Shown here: one piece after another, positions 11,530-22,420 of the stretch
How the letters are laid out: the number at the start of each line of letters is the position of its first letter
Position numbering within the stretch: position 1 is the stretch's first letter
From: Heliocidaris tuberculata
Lineage: Eukaryota > Echinodermata > Echinoidea > Camarodonta > Echinometridae
Direction: 5' to 3'
DNA: 64,000 nucleotides
Assembly: GCA_025618425.1 (NCBI GenBank)
Contig: CM046842.1
Coordinates: forward strand, 37,286,286 to 37,350,285
Notes under the pieces: generated by a model
What the model was told of the DNA's origin: nothing
What the model saw: only the letters and a program-made list of their open reading frames with translations
Databases searched by the model: none
Position numbers and translations under genes: made by a program

Positions 11530-14500
11530 TTCTCTGTCTCTTGTTCTTTATAATTGTCCTTGTTTATCCTTACCCACCTGGACGGCGAAGCGTCTCTCAA
11601 AGTGGGGGGCACCAGCAAAAAAGGGCACTTTTATGGAAAAAAGGGGCACCTAAAAAGGGTGAACGCAAAGTTAAACAGGACAATTTTGTGACATTGGTAT
11701 TACACTATAGTCTATGATTAATACATTATCAAGCATCATTTTCTTCAATTTTATTGTTTCTGTCTTTAGGTGCCGGATGCTACCTCAGCTTCCTTAATTG
11801 GCAGAACTGTATGTAATGGTTTAATGATTTATATGCGAGCGAGCGAAGCGAGAGAGCAAAATTTGCACTTTTTTTTTCTAATGCTGAAGGCCTTGGATTG
11901 TGGATTATTTACAGTGATATAAGGAAAACGACAACCGCAAATTTATTTTTTGGCATTTTCTCATGATCATTTAATTTGTACATTAACCCTGTCGTTTTTT
12001 TAAAGATTGCATCGATATCAACATACTTCATGTTGATATTTATATTATACATAAGATTGAGCGAGCTCTTAGAAAATTTTCAGAAATTGCCCTTACTTGG
12101 TGTAAATTATGGGGACATTCGATCGAGCGAAATGAGAAATTTTTTGCTTCCGGGGGTGGGGGTGGGCATTGTGCCCTTTTGCCTTCAGTTCTTTTTTTGT
12201 AAGAAACAGTGGGAAATATAGGTAAAAGGGGGCACTTATCAGAGAAGGGAGGGGCATTTATCAGAGTTGAAAATGGGCACTTATTAGAAGGAAAAAAGGG
12301 CACTTATCAGTAATAACAAAGCACTAATCACTGGAGAAAAGGGCACATGTTAGAGAGAAAAGGGGCCCATCACTGGATTTGAAAAGAGGCCTTATATCAG
12401 AAGGTGAAAGGAGGGCACTTATTAAAAATGAAAAGGGCACTTATCAGAAGGTGAAAATGGCAATTATTAGAAAGAAAACTGGGCACTCATCAGAATCGAA
12501 AATTGCACTTATCAGAAGTAGAAATAGAGAGAGAGGAGGCAATTATCAGATTTGAAAAGGTGCAATTATCAGATATGAAAAAGCGTCCTTATTAGAAGGA
12601 GAAGGGTCACTTATCTAAAAGTGAAAGGGCACTTATTAAAAGGAAAATGGACACTTATACTTGTAAAAAGAGCACTTATCAGAGAGAAAAAGGGGCATTT
12701 TTTTTTCAGATATAGAAATGGCACTTTTGGGGTACTTGAAAGAGTGGGGGGGGGGGGATGGTAATGCGCCCCCTGCCCCCCCTGGTGCGGCGCCTCTGCT
12801 TACCCACATCAACAAGTTGAATAGTAATGATTATTGACACAGATTATTTACTGTGGTTTAGATTTGTTACAATATTATTGAATTCGTTTATACTTACTAG
12901 TGTTATTGCTAATTTGCTATGATACATGTATGATCCTCTAATTGTATTTTAAATTAATCTATAAAAATTGTAGATAGTTTGTAAGTTGTATTTTCAGGGC
13001 CCCATGGAATATCAACTCTTTTTGAATCTGCTACCCTAAAGAAATATCAATAAATGAAAAAATACAATTTTTTGTTGACATGTGAACTCAGGGTGGACTT
13101 GAATACGGTTCTCCGATATGTGCTCCGGCGACAATTTCTCCTGGTATCAATTTCGTCGAAGATACAGGGTTAGGGTTAGCGTTAGGATTAGATATAGTGC
13201 TTGGTCCAGGGTTGGTGTTTAGAATTTGGTTAGTGTACCTTGGAGAACAACTACTTGAAGATAGTCGATGAAGTATCGATATTGTTATTTTCTTTATGAC
13301 TATTCAGTTGTCAGAAACCCTCATCGATATCCTCTGGCTCATGGTCTTCTGTGCTGAGATCGGTTGCGGTTTAGCAGTGGCATCTGTAAGCTGTCACGCA
13401 TCCATGTGTTGTAGGAATGTCCGCAAACAATGCACCCAACGACCAGGGAATGTTACACTTGTGAGTAGTGACACAACTTGCGTGACCATAGGCGTAGCCA
13501 GGGTTAAATGGCTCCCCTGTTCATCCGCTTTAAAAAAGTCAGCCAAAGAACTTAGTGGTCAAGACCTTAACCCTATCCCACCCCAGGTGTGTGTGTGTGT
13601 TGTGTGTGTGTGGGCGTGTGTGGGTGTGTGTGTGAATGTGACCATGAGACTCTGATCTTGTGTGTCTGATCTTTCCGCCACGACGTGACGCCTATGGCCC
13701 TCTAAAGCTCGGCTCAAACGTGGTGTCATTTCGATGGTATCAATACATGCGCTAATTAATCCTGTGAATGCATTTAACCGATAAAAGTATTGCTCGCACT
13801 GTTCATTTTGCAAATCACTTTTTAAACGATATTACTCTTTCATGACGCGCCAAAGACCTTACCAGCCACTGACGCGGTCCTAACGAGAGGAAATGACGCC
13901 TCTTGTGAGCCGAGCTTAACATTCTTTTGATTAGATGAATTAATCTAAAGTGCGTCACACTTTCTTTTTAATCATTATTTACACAAATTACTTAAGTTTA
14001 TTAATATCAACACAAAAAACTATTTGCTCACTTTCCTTCAGTCTTTAAACCCAAATAAAGATTTTCAAGCAAGAGAAAAAGAAATCATGATAATGATTAT
14101 GATAATGATGATTTGAAAAGAATGATAAATTAAAAATATTACCACTACAATGATCAGACACCACGTGACATTAATGAGCCAGTTGGTAATTAATACATGG
14201 TACTTGGTACAAATGACCCTGAAATGACCTCAGTTTGTGCACACTCTCATCATTCTGTTTTGGTGGACGCGATACTTGTTTAACAACTGAAATCATACTG
14301 GTGTGCGCACCGTGGAGCAAAAAATTACCTTTAACTGCTCATCCTCAAATTATGATTAAAAACTGGGTTATTACCTATGTGTCATTTTTATTTCAGAAGG
14401 ATGAGAACTGTACAATACGTGGAACATCGCAAGACTATGAAGCCTCAGCTACATCGGCTGAGTATGCAACCGTCATCATTCATTCACAAGGGCAGAACGG

Positions 14501-14906
14501 CATCGACGGTGAGGAGATGAACGATGAATACTGTACAATACCTGGACCATCGCAAAACTATGAAGCCTCAATAACATCGGCTGAGTTTGCAACGGTCATC
14601 ATTCACTCAAAAAGCGAGAACGACATCCACACTGAGGAAATGAACGATGAATACTGTACAATACCCGGACCATCACAAGGTTATGAAGTCTTAACGACAT
14701 CCGAAGAGTATGCAACGGTCATCATTCATTCTCAAAGAGAAAACGACATCCACACTGAAGATATCAACGATGAAAACTATAAAATACACAATCAATCACA
14801 AGGCTATGAAGCTGCAACGACATCGGCAGAGTATGCAACGGTCATCATTCATTCACAAAGAGAAAACGACATTCACACTGAGGAGAGATCGATACTGAAG
14901 AGATGA
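10010..14906 (+). CDS. MS4A-like four-TM protein, copy 1 (3' part of gene)
   Basis: This is the exon set of a membrane-spanning 4-domain family A (CD20-like) gene: TM2 10010-10072, TM3 10621-10773, TM4 13308-13460 and tail 14397-14906, all joining in phase 0 with AG/GT borders. By comparison with copy 2, the N-terminal and TM1 exons lie left of position 1. The family assignment rests on the order of four hydrophobic segments, the short TM2 exon, the two-cysteine second extracellular loop and a Cys-rich TM4 ending CHASMCCRNVRKQC. The tail has four 41-aa tyrosine repeats and then shifts frame. MS4A proteins act at the plasma or endomembrane as oligomeric modulators of receptors and ion flux. 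A signalling role for this tail is inference. Confidence in a real coding gene is high; in MS4A as the family, moderate. Confidence 0.68.
10491..10524. repeat. (AT)n microsatellite
   Basis: An uninterrupted AT dinucleotide tract about 100 bp before the TM3 exon. Confidence 0.95.
10621..10773 (+). CDS. MS4A-like copy 1, TM3 and second loop exon
   Basis: This exon has 51 codons between an aaag acceptor and a gtaagg donor. It encodes VFVYNAMSIISAIYSTITMV and onward (third membrane segment), then an extracellular loop with cysteines at exon residues 38 and 46. In MS4A proteins such a pair forms the loop disulfide. Unlike copy 2, this loop has no N-glycosylation sequon. The exon is the same length as its copy 2 partner, with mostly conservative changes. 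Confidence 0.8.
10871..10913 (+). repeat. Long G run
   Basis: Twenty-seven consecutive G, then a T and six more G, about 100 bp past the TM3 donor of copy 1. A shorter G run follows the copy 2 exon at 27422 and 27507. It could form a G-quadruplex (inference). Confidence 0.9.
11577..12798 (+). mobile_element. hAT-like non-autonomous element, intron of copy 1
   Basis: It is flanked by the 8-bp duplication CTTACCCA (11569-11576, 12799-12806). The termini CCTGGACGGCG and CAGAGGCGCCG (inverted) are decayed forms of CAGGGGCRGCG seen intact at 52297 and 57497. It contains a gagcgagcgaagcgag motif and, from about 12220, a degenerate array of ~20-bp units (aaaagggcacttatcagaag). No transposase. The 8-bp duplication and CAGGG ends fit hAT. 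Confidence 0.8.
12220..12740 (+). repeat. Degenerate tandem array, ~20-bp GGCACTTATCAGAAGG-type units
   Basis: Over twenty imperfect units of ggcacttatcagaaggnaaa run in one direction inside the hAT-like element. The same array is found at 29235-30240, 59770-60070 and, inverted, 52370-52780. Confidence 0.85.
13308..13460 (+). CDS. MS4A-like copy 1, TM4 exon
   Basis: This exon has 51 codons between a ttcag acceptor and a gtgagt donor. It begins LSETLIDILWLMVFCAEIGC, the fourth membrane segment, and continues into a Cys/His-rich cytoplasmic border (CHASMCCRNVRKQC). The juxtamembrane cysteines are candidate palmitoylation sites (inference). It is nearly identical to 30746-30898. Confidence 0.82.
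13488..13697. mobile_element. Short ATAGGCGTAGCC-family element
   Basis: It begins CATAGGCGTAGCC and ends GACGCCTATG, an inverted terminal match, with a (GT)n tract at 13586-13633. In copy 2 the same spot (30925-30945) holds only a short cataggcataggcagggg remnant, so copy 2 has lost the interior. Confidence 0.6.
13708..13921. mobile_element. MITE with AAGCTCGGCTCA termini
   Basis: Terminal inverted repeats of about 30 bp (AAAGCTCGGCTCA and TGAGCCGAGCTTA, each followed inward by a GTCATTTC block) bound about 215 bp. The orthologue is at 30945-31160 and another member, in reverse orientation, at 15221-15439. No ORF. Confidence 0.75.
14397..14906 (+). CDS. MS4A-like copy 1, cytoplasmic tail exon with four tyrosine repeats
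   Basis: The tail exon opens after a tttcag acceptor with KDENCTI. It contains four repeats of exactly 123 bp (41 codons) starting at 14400, 14523, 14646 and 14769. The consensus has DENCTIPGPSQDYE, then SAEYATVIIHSQ, then ENDIHTEE. Each repeat has two aromatic positions, a YE in the first half and an EYATVI in the second (EFATVI in repeat 2, so that tyrosine is lost). After the fourth repeat an extra 17 bp relative to the copy 2 junction shifts the frame, giving RSILKR and a stop. The predicted tail is 169 aa and lacks the YIPM/SDYEVM module, which lies open in the next frame. Confidence 0.75.
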   Translation, partial: KDENCTIRGTSQDYEASATSAEYATVIIHSQGQNGIDGEEMNDEYCTIPGPSQNYEASITSAEFATVIIHSKSENDIHTEEMNDEYCTIPGPSQGYEVLTTSEEYATVIIHSQRENDIHTEDINDENYKIHNQSQGYEAATTSAEYATVIIHSQRENDIHTEERSILKR

Positions 14907-15181
14907 ACGACGTAAGCATGCCAGGAGCCACAGCATTGGTTCAAAAGCATAATGAGAGCCAAGGGGAAGGAAGCACAAGGATGAATTCAAATGGTTCTGA
15001 AGCAGACTACATACCTATGACTAGCCATTGTGACCGTTCTGATTATGAAGTCATGAAAAGTGTTACGTACGAAAATTCGAGGCTTGGAAATACCGCGGCT
15101 TCAGAGAGAGTCACTCACCAAGATAACTGGAAAGATGAAGGGCTTTCCGAGGTGAAAGCTGTGGAAGAATATTCGGGATGA
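14903..15181 (+). pseudogene. Out-of-frame distal tail module of MS4A-like copy 1
   Basis: This 92-codon open frame begins with an ATG inside the stop overlap and encodes MNDVSMPGATALVQKH and onward. It carries YIPM, SDYEVM and TYENS. It is the direct homologue of the tail module that is in frame in copy 2 (32728-32950 and 33096-33240). It has stayed open after the frameshift. It may be a recently disabled tail, an assembly or indel error upstream, or part of an alternative transcript. No splice site that would rejoin it is evident. Confidence 0.6.
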
Positions 15182-15220
15182 CAACATAGATGTCAGGAGA
15201 TATCTACTGCAATCACGGTC

Positions 15221-15439
15221 CTAAAGCCAGACTCCCACGAGACGTCATTTGCTGACGGTAGGACCGTGTAAGTGACTTGTGTGATCTTTCGCGCGTTATG
15301 AAAGAGTGATATTGTTTTTAAAAGTTATTGCAAAATAAACATTTTGATAACTGTCGTATGGGTCCACTGCCTTCACAGGCTCAATTAGCGCAGGTATTGG
15401 CGCAATCGAAATGACGCTTTGTCTGAGCCGGACTTAACG
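15221..15439. mobile_element. MITE of the AAGCTCGGCTCA family, reverse orientation
   Basis: It starts aagccagactcccacgagac and ends gtctgagccggacttaa, with the GACGTCATTT and AATGACG blocks inside. It lies 40 bp past the stop of the distal tail module. In copy 2 its ends are split by the L2/CR1-like LINE (33308 and 37352). Confidence 0.65.
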
Positions 15440-15660
15440 AATATGAAGTAAATCCCACTGACAAAATTTCGGGCGTCGGTGAGAATTCTTAGATAACTAC
15501 TGTCGTTTGTTCAGGGGAACGTGAATGGTGCTCATTATAATTATCATTTTATTTGACAAATCAAAAAATCAAATTGTATGGAGAACTGAATATTAGGGAG
15601 AAATTTTATGAAAAAGGAAGGTACAAGCTGATATGCAGCAATAAACAACTTTTATCCTCA

Positions 15661-15687
15661 CATACACACACACACACACACACACAG
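15661..15687. repeat. (CA)n microsatellite
   Basis: A short CA tract; the paralogous position in copy 2 is near 37930. Confidence 0.9.
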
Positions 15688-16199
15688 GCGCGGGCACACA
15701 CCCATATTAATTAATCGTAATTAAATCATTATATACTTTATTTATCTGTCTATATAACTAGAAGTCTGAAGTTTATTGGTTCTACTTTTACATCAAAAAC
15801 AATTTAGATGTAATAAACATAAAAGTCGGTAAAAACTTAAATCAAGTATATAATGATGTACAGTAAATAGGTAGAAAGTTTCGAAAGAAATAGGTATACG
15901 ACATGCATAAAAGGAACTGTTAACCTAAGTATGCATGGACTAGGTTTTTTTAAAACTAAGCAAAGAGTCATTTTCATATTTATTTATGAATTATATGAAT
16001 TGAATGATATGAGACTGAATAATATTTTCAAAGGTCACCTGTCCTTGTCTAAGAATATAGAAAGGGGAAAGTAGGTATGGAGATATGGAGCGATATTAAT
16101 TTCCTTGATAGAAAAAGCATCAGCAATTTTTATACATAAACGCAAAAGCAATAGTTTACAGGCTGTCAGTTTTCAATACTATAAGAAAACTATTATTTC

Positions 16200-17013
16200 A
16201 TTATGGCGTTATGGAAATTTATTTCATTTTTCTGAATAAAATATTAGTAATGATTCATGACTCTTATTAATGATACAGGGGCATGTATCATTGTATTGTT
16301 GAATTCTGAATAAAGTACTAATACACCATTTCATCAATGTTCATCGTTAATTTTTTAAAGTGTGAAAAGTTTACGTAATGTTCCAAAACAAAATATTACT
16401 GAGCAAAATGTTTTATCTTCACAAGGTGTTATGTGTCATCATAAATCTAATGTGTTGAAAACTTTTTGAAGGTTAAATGCAAAATTCTAAACATTAACAA
16501 TAAAATAAAGAAGGATAAATAAATGAACTTGTTTTCTTCACTCTCGGGCATGGGGAGTTGGGAAAATTTCCCCCCCCCCTCCCCCCCCCCCCATGACCAT
16601 TTTATATTTTTGCATGAGGGCTGGTCGATTTGTGGTCTGAGGGCCGGTTGATGTGTATGTTATAAATTGAGTGGGCCGGACGCATCGAACTTCCACAACC
16701 GAATTTCAGTCCAAGTCCTCTCCTGCTCTACAGTACATCTGTTGAGATAGAAAATGATGCTACAAAGTTTGCAAGGCAAACTCTGCATACTCGTGTGTGT
16801 TTTTTTTTCTCTCTCTCTTTTCAACATCTTCTTCATTCATGAAAAACAAAGGGAAATTCAAATTTTATTCTCCCGGCATATTCCAACTGATTATTGGAGA
16901 AATGTAAGCTATAACATTATTAATATCCTTCAAGTCTTGACTAAAGAAAGAGACGGAAAAAATTGAGAGAAGAAGAAAAAACAAACAAACAAACAAATAT
17001 ATTTGTTGGTGCT

Positions 17014-17052
<39 letters not shown>

Positions 17053-18670
17053 GAGAGAGGGAGAAGAAATGAGAGAGAGAGAGAGAGAGAGGAGACGAAA
17101 TGAGAGAAAGAGAGAGAGAGAGATTGGAGAATAGAGAAAAAAGGAAAGGAATGAAGGGAGGAAATAAGAGACAGAGAGAGAGAAAGCTGACCATGCGAAA
17201 GCGAAGAAAGAAATCAACTCTGTGTGTGAGAGAGATAACGGGAGCTGACATAAAGTACTATTTATTTATTTCTCATCCCTCATCCCAACCCCCAACCCCC
17301 CCAACCCCAACCCCTAAAGAAAAGAAGAAGAAGAAAAAAAAAATAGGCCTACAAATACAACAAATTCGACACCATCATGTTGATTTATTTTAAAGGGTAG
17401 GGTGGTCTTATGCTCAATCCAGATCCATCAAATAAATTCCATACCGTATTATAGAATGGAAAATGAAAGGAAAACCTCGTTAAAAAATACTTACATAGAA
17501 GCTGACAGATGATGAAGTGAAAGTAATGTGTTTTTCGTATTTGTTTAGCAGAAATTTATTGTTGGAAGGACAGTCGCATTGTGCAGCTGAAAGCACTTGT
17601 GTCTGAGGAAGAGAGAGAAAGGGAGAGAGGAAAGGGGGAGGAGTAGTGGGGTAATGGGGAATTAATTAGATAACTGTTGATTCTTGTCTTAATTCAAATT
17701 ACGATTTATTACTAGAAATTCTAAATAAGTAAAAAAAAATAATAATAATTCCTCCCATTCTTCAGGTTCTTCTCTACTTTTCTCTCTCCTTCCCCCCTCC
17801 TTATTTTTCTTTCTTTTCTCCTTTCTTCCATTGGCTACTTTTTGAGTGTTGTAAATTTTTGATGAACTTTAGTTTCTAGAGGATTGTTATAATGAAATAG
17901 ATCTTATGTGCACCATACGTCACTTAGGTTAGCATTTTAGAACTTCCCTATTGTGTTATGTGTGGAAAGGTTAAAACGTATAAATAGTTAGACTGACATG
18001 AAAATTAGAAGCAGTATTCTTACACAGTCTGTGCTGTAGGGTGTGATGTTAAGACGAGCTGAAGATGACAGGAGGGAAATTAATCTGATGTAGAGGAATC
18101 TAATGGGTGAGAAACCTTGCTAATTTTTAATTATTGCAAACGTAATATTTGGTGAATAGTACTTAATGAATGTATAAAATAATTAGTTGCACTGAATTTG
18201 TCATGATTGTTCCTTTATAAGTAGGTACGATGGGGCTAGGGAAAAAAGTTTGGTCCCAAAATATGCTATATTCATAGAACTAAGTTAAGAGAAAAATGAT
18301 TCGTAAAGCTCGTATTCTGTATCACTGATTTGATTGATCATTAATCATTGATTTCCGTAAGGTGGCAAATATATTTATTGAAAACAAAGATTACTTTGTA
18401 CTATGTTTGTGAACCACTGACTTGTGAGGAAAACCATTATAACAGGAACTAGTTTTCTTTTGGCTATCCTCGGACACTAGTCCGTGGTATTTCTTACTTC
18501 TTTTATTTTTTATCTTTTTATCTGTTTGTCTGGAAACTAAATAAATGAAATAAAATAAAATATATAATACGATTGCAGGGCCCTCAAGGAGAACATTATT
18601 AATACTGATGAGGCTCTTCCAGGGTAAACAAAACGTTATCATTATTATTATCATCATCATTATCAGCATT
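16200..18670. other. Intergenic region, no gene seen
   Basis: AT-rich sequence between the two paralogues with a C run (16570-16592), a GA tract (17014-17123), a CT-rich stretch (17755-17830) and no ORF resembling a protein. Any promoter of copy 2 should be here, but I see no defined motif. Confidence 0.7.
17014..17123. repeat. (GA)n-rich microsatellite
   Basis: Interrupted GA dinucleotide tracts. Confidence 0.95.
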
Positions 18671-18678
18671 GTTATTAT

Positions 18679-18736
18679 GGGTAACCTCGCTAGTCATAAG
18701 GACCGATATTCATAACGCGTAAAGCGAGCGGACCCC
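18679..18736. mobile_element. 58-bp miniature inverted-repeat element
   Basis: It begins GGGTAACCTCGCTAGTCATA and ends AAGCGAGCGGACCCC, and is flanked by the 8-bp direct repeat GTTATTAT (18671-18678, 18737-18744). The ends match those of the 281-bp element at 43330-43610, so it is a minimal member of that family. Confidence 0.75.
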
Positions 18737-18769
18737 GTTATTATCATTGTAACAATAACTATTGTTTTA

Positions 18770-18772
18770 TTA

Positions 18773-18856
<84 letters not shown>
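18770..18856. repeat. (TTA)n microsatellite upstream of copy 2 start codon
   Basis: The tract ends about 40 bp before the ATG of the N-terminal exon. Confidence 0.95.
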
Positions 18857-18896
18857 TAGATTTGTAATTTCATTCAAAGATCGCGAATCTTGAGAG

Positions 18897-19004
18897 ATGG
18901 CACGTAAGAAAATGTTGGGCAGATACAATGTTCATATCCAGAAAGAAAAGGTTGGTAGCAACGAAGAGACTTCAAGAGAGTACGCCTTACAGCGTGCCTT
19001 TAAG
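18897..19004 (+). CDS. MS4A-like copy 2, N-terminal exon
   Basis: The ATG at 18897 opens 36 codons, MARKKMLGRYNVHIQKEK and onward to QRAFK, followed by a gtattt donor. It joins in phase 0 to VTRTFQF of the TM1 exon. The basic stretch before TM1 fits a cytoplasmic N-terminus. A (TTA)n tract ends about 40 bp before the ATG. An AG at 18880 could be an acceptor for a 5' UTR exon. No promoter motif is clear. Confidence 0.65.
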
Positions 19005-20251
19005 GTATTTACAAACTTTTATTTGTTTTCATTTTCATACAATCTGAGTGTATTATTTTTTAAGTGTTTGTATTTTTACAAAAATACGATTGTCAGGAGT
19101 TGAAAGGCGGATATATATAATTATCTGTGGTAGATATTTGGAGGAAATTGGCACTCCGGGATGCAATGAATCTTTTCACTATAAATAAATTTTGTTATTT
19201 TTTCAAAAATTTCACAAAACTATTTCTAGGAATTTTTCTCAAAAATTGCAATCTTCACAGCAGCCTCAGAACAAAGTAGATTGTATCTTATATGCAAGCT
19301 TTCCAATCTCTTTCACTTGCTCATTTCTCATTTATCAGTATAATATCAATCAAATCGATCACAAATGAAAATAGAAATAGAAACGAATAAACACAGGATG
19401 TATTTTGAGGATATATATCGTCGATGGGCTGATAAAACCTCGTATCTCAAAAAAGCTAAATTTTCAGGAGAGCGAAAAAACATTCTTATTTTAAAAAAAT
19501 ATGTGAATATTCTATGTTATTTGTACTAAATACTGTGTTTGATAATTAAATCAATATGAGGTGGTTGGAATGTGCAGTAGATGATTATGAAGCGGGTAAA
19601 ATGAGTTACAAGGTTTTGGCACCCCAAAAAAAAAAAAAAAAAAAAAAATCATAAAAAGAGATACGAGGTTTTTGTACAAATGATGAATTTTGATATTTTA
19701 TAAGGATATGCAACTCACCATGCTCTATTATGACTATTAGAAGATAAATTACACCTTACACTTCACATTCATGAACAAAAAGAGTAATTTTAACCTGCAA
19801 AAGGGTGATTTCACCCCAAAAATGAGATACAAGGTTTTATCCACCAAGCATACATGATGTTCATGGGCTGTTAAAACCTCGTATCTCACAAACCCTGAAA
19901 ATTTTATTAAAATGAAAAAAATAATCTTCATTTCAAGAAACCATGTGTGTAGGCAATTTTATTTGAACCTTAAACAATGTTTGTTAATAATTTGGATTAT
20001 ATGAAGTGGTTGAAATGCATTAAAAATAATTTAGAAGGCAGGAAATGGAGTTACGAGGTTCGCGCACTAGACCAAAGTGGAATAAAAAGTTGAGATACAA
20101 GGTTTTTGAAGAGATATTAAAAAAATTTTTTTTAAAGATATGCAACTCCTGGGGTTATCAGGAGATGAATTACACTTTAAACATCACATTTATTTTAAAA
20201 AATCATTTTCACAAAAATTTGAGATACGAGGTTTTATCAGCCCATCGACGA

Positions 20252-20295
<44 letters not shown>

Positions 20296-20369
20296 AAAAT
20301 AATTAGTCCTGCGTCGGTTGATGAAAAATAACAAAATCATCTCTACGGTTGTTTTCATTTATTGTGAAC

Positions 20370-20425
<56 letters not shown>

Positions 20426-20704
20426 CACAAAATGTTCACAGGAACAAAGTTCCGACGAAATGCAGTGTTAAAGATATGTATAAAAATAAAGTTCAAAACA
20501 TCGTATAGAATACACACACGAGGAGCATGTTTTTAACTTCACAAGCGCTTTCGATTTATTCTCTTCATGTGAATGTTTTTAACTTCACAAGCGCTTTCGA
20601 TTTATTCTCTTCAGGTGAAGTCACCTGAAGATAATAAATAAAAGGCTCTTGCGAAGTTAAAAACATGCTCCTCGTGTGTGTATTCTATACGATGTTGTGA
20701 ACTT

Positions 20705-20740
<36 letters not shown>

Positions 20741-22387
20741 GTAGTATGCAGTATACGCTTAGATTGCGTTTGCTTTGATTTTATTATTGTTTGTTTTCAG
20801 TCGAAATCACTTTACGTTTTCCCTGACGAAGGGGGAGGACCCCCGAAAATTTGGAGAATAAAAATACTTGGAATTGGCATTCAATGCATTCGAGTCATCC
20901 TTTATTATATATATATACACACACACAAACAAACACACACAGACACACACCGGCACATTTGCCCCGTACCCCCCAAAATCATCAATTTCCATTTTCTCTA
21001 AAGAAAATATTCAAAAATACATGCTCCTTAGATATAATAATTGTTCATATATCTTTTTTTTTTACAAAAAACGTGTATGAAACAAATGTATACCTTGATC
21101 ATAATCTAAGAAAATGAAAACTTATGGAGTTTTCTGTACTGAGCAAATGGGAGAGGAGCTCGCAAGATTCGTCACGTCTTACCTGATTTTGATCAAACTT
21201 TTACTAAATAAATCTGTTTCTCTCATTTTCTGCTTTTATTCAAATCAACTAAATACCAGGGTTGAATTTCCCTTTAACCTTGACCAACAATGCTGACGTG
21301 ATAAATGCTCAGCTTTATCTTTACTTTTTCTTCATTCAGGTTACAAGAACATTTCAATTTTGTACAGCAATTCTGTGCATAGTACTTTGCATGGCTGTAA
21401 TTGCTGTCAACGTCCAATATTCTTCCTTAGCTGGGCCTATATTTACAGGATTACTGGTAGGTCAACACATTCTATTGTTTATCCTTCATAATAGTGATAG
21501 TGATGACGACGATGATGATGATGATGTCATGGTGGTGATGATTATGATGATGATGATAAAAATAATAATTATGATAATGATGATGACAATTAGAATGATG
21601 ATAATAATTAAAAGGATAATAATGACGACAATAATTATGATAATGATAATAATAGGAATAATAATAATATTAACAAAAACGAAAAAACAATAATGAAAAA
21701 GAATAAAAAGACTAATATAGGAATGATAATGATAGTTATAATGATGAGTGCCCCGTAACACAACAAATAAGTTAGCCATTGATTGATTTGTCATTGCTTT
21801 GTCATTCCATATGCGATAAATCGTAAAATATCAGTCGTGCGATAAACTGATTGATTTGATGACAAATTGCTACGATTTGTGTTGCGGGGCCCTGTTCTTC
21901 TACAGCGCTCGGTGCTGCCCTGATGAGGCGGTAAATCGGCTTTTGATAAAAGGTCGGGTAAGTCGCTTGATTGTCGCGTTTTCGTCAGAAGTCTCCACCA
22001 GCGCGCGACACAGGCCTAGACTATAATTATGCACTTCACATAGAGTAGAGGCACTAGCTACAGATTTGACGAACGAGGTGGGAGGGGGGGGGGGCACACA
22101 AAATACATGGGTACACGCACACACATCCATTTACAGGGTATTGGTAGTATTGAGGGGGGGGGGGGGGGGGACCTCGTTTTTCTGAAGGTTCGTAATTCCG
22201 AAGATTCGTAATTCCCTAAAATACAACAGAGCCCTACTTTTCAGAATTTAGTACGAACCTTCGGATAAAATGAACCTTTTTTCATTTTCAGAATTATGAT
22301 CCCTATTTCACTTTCGGAATTACTTGTCGGAGTAATGAATCTTCCGAAAACGAACCTGTAACCGTATTAAGGTCTTGACCCCTAAGT

Positions 22388-22420
<33 letters not shown>

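Noticed and set aside
12220..12740. CRISPR-like array of short repeats
   Set aside because: Units are contiguous and degenerate with no unique spacers, in animal DNA, inside a transposon.
17012..17251. Ser/Leu-rich minus-strand ORFs
   Set aside because: They come from the (GA)n microsatellite.
21900..22130. 76-aa minus-strand ORF
   Set aside because: It overlaps the repeat block shared with 120-500 and contains a G-run-derived proline stretch; no family features.
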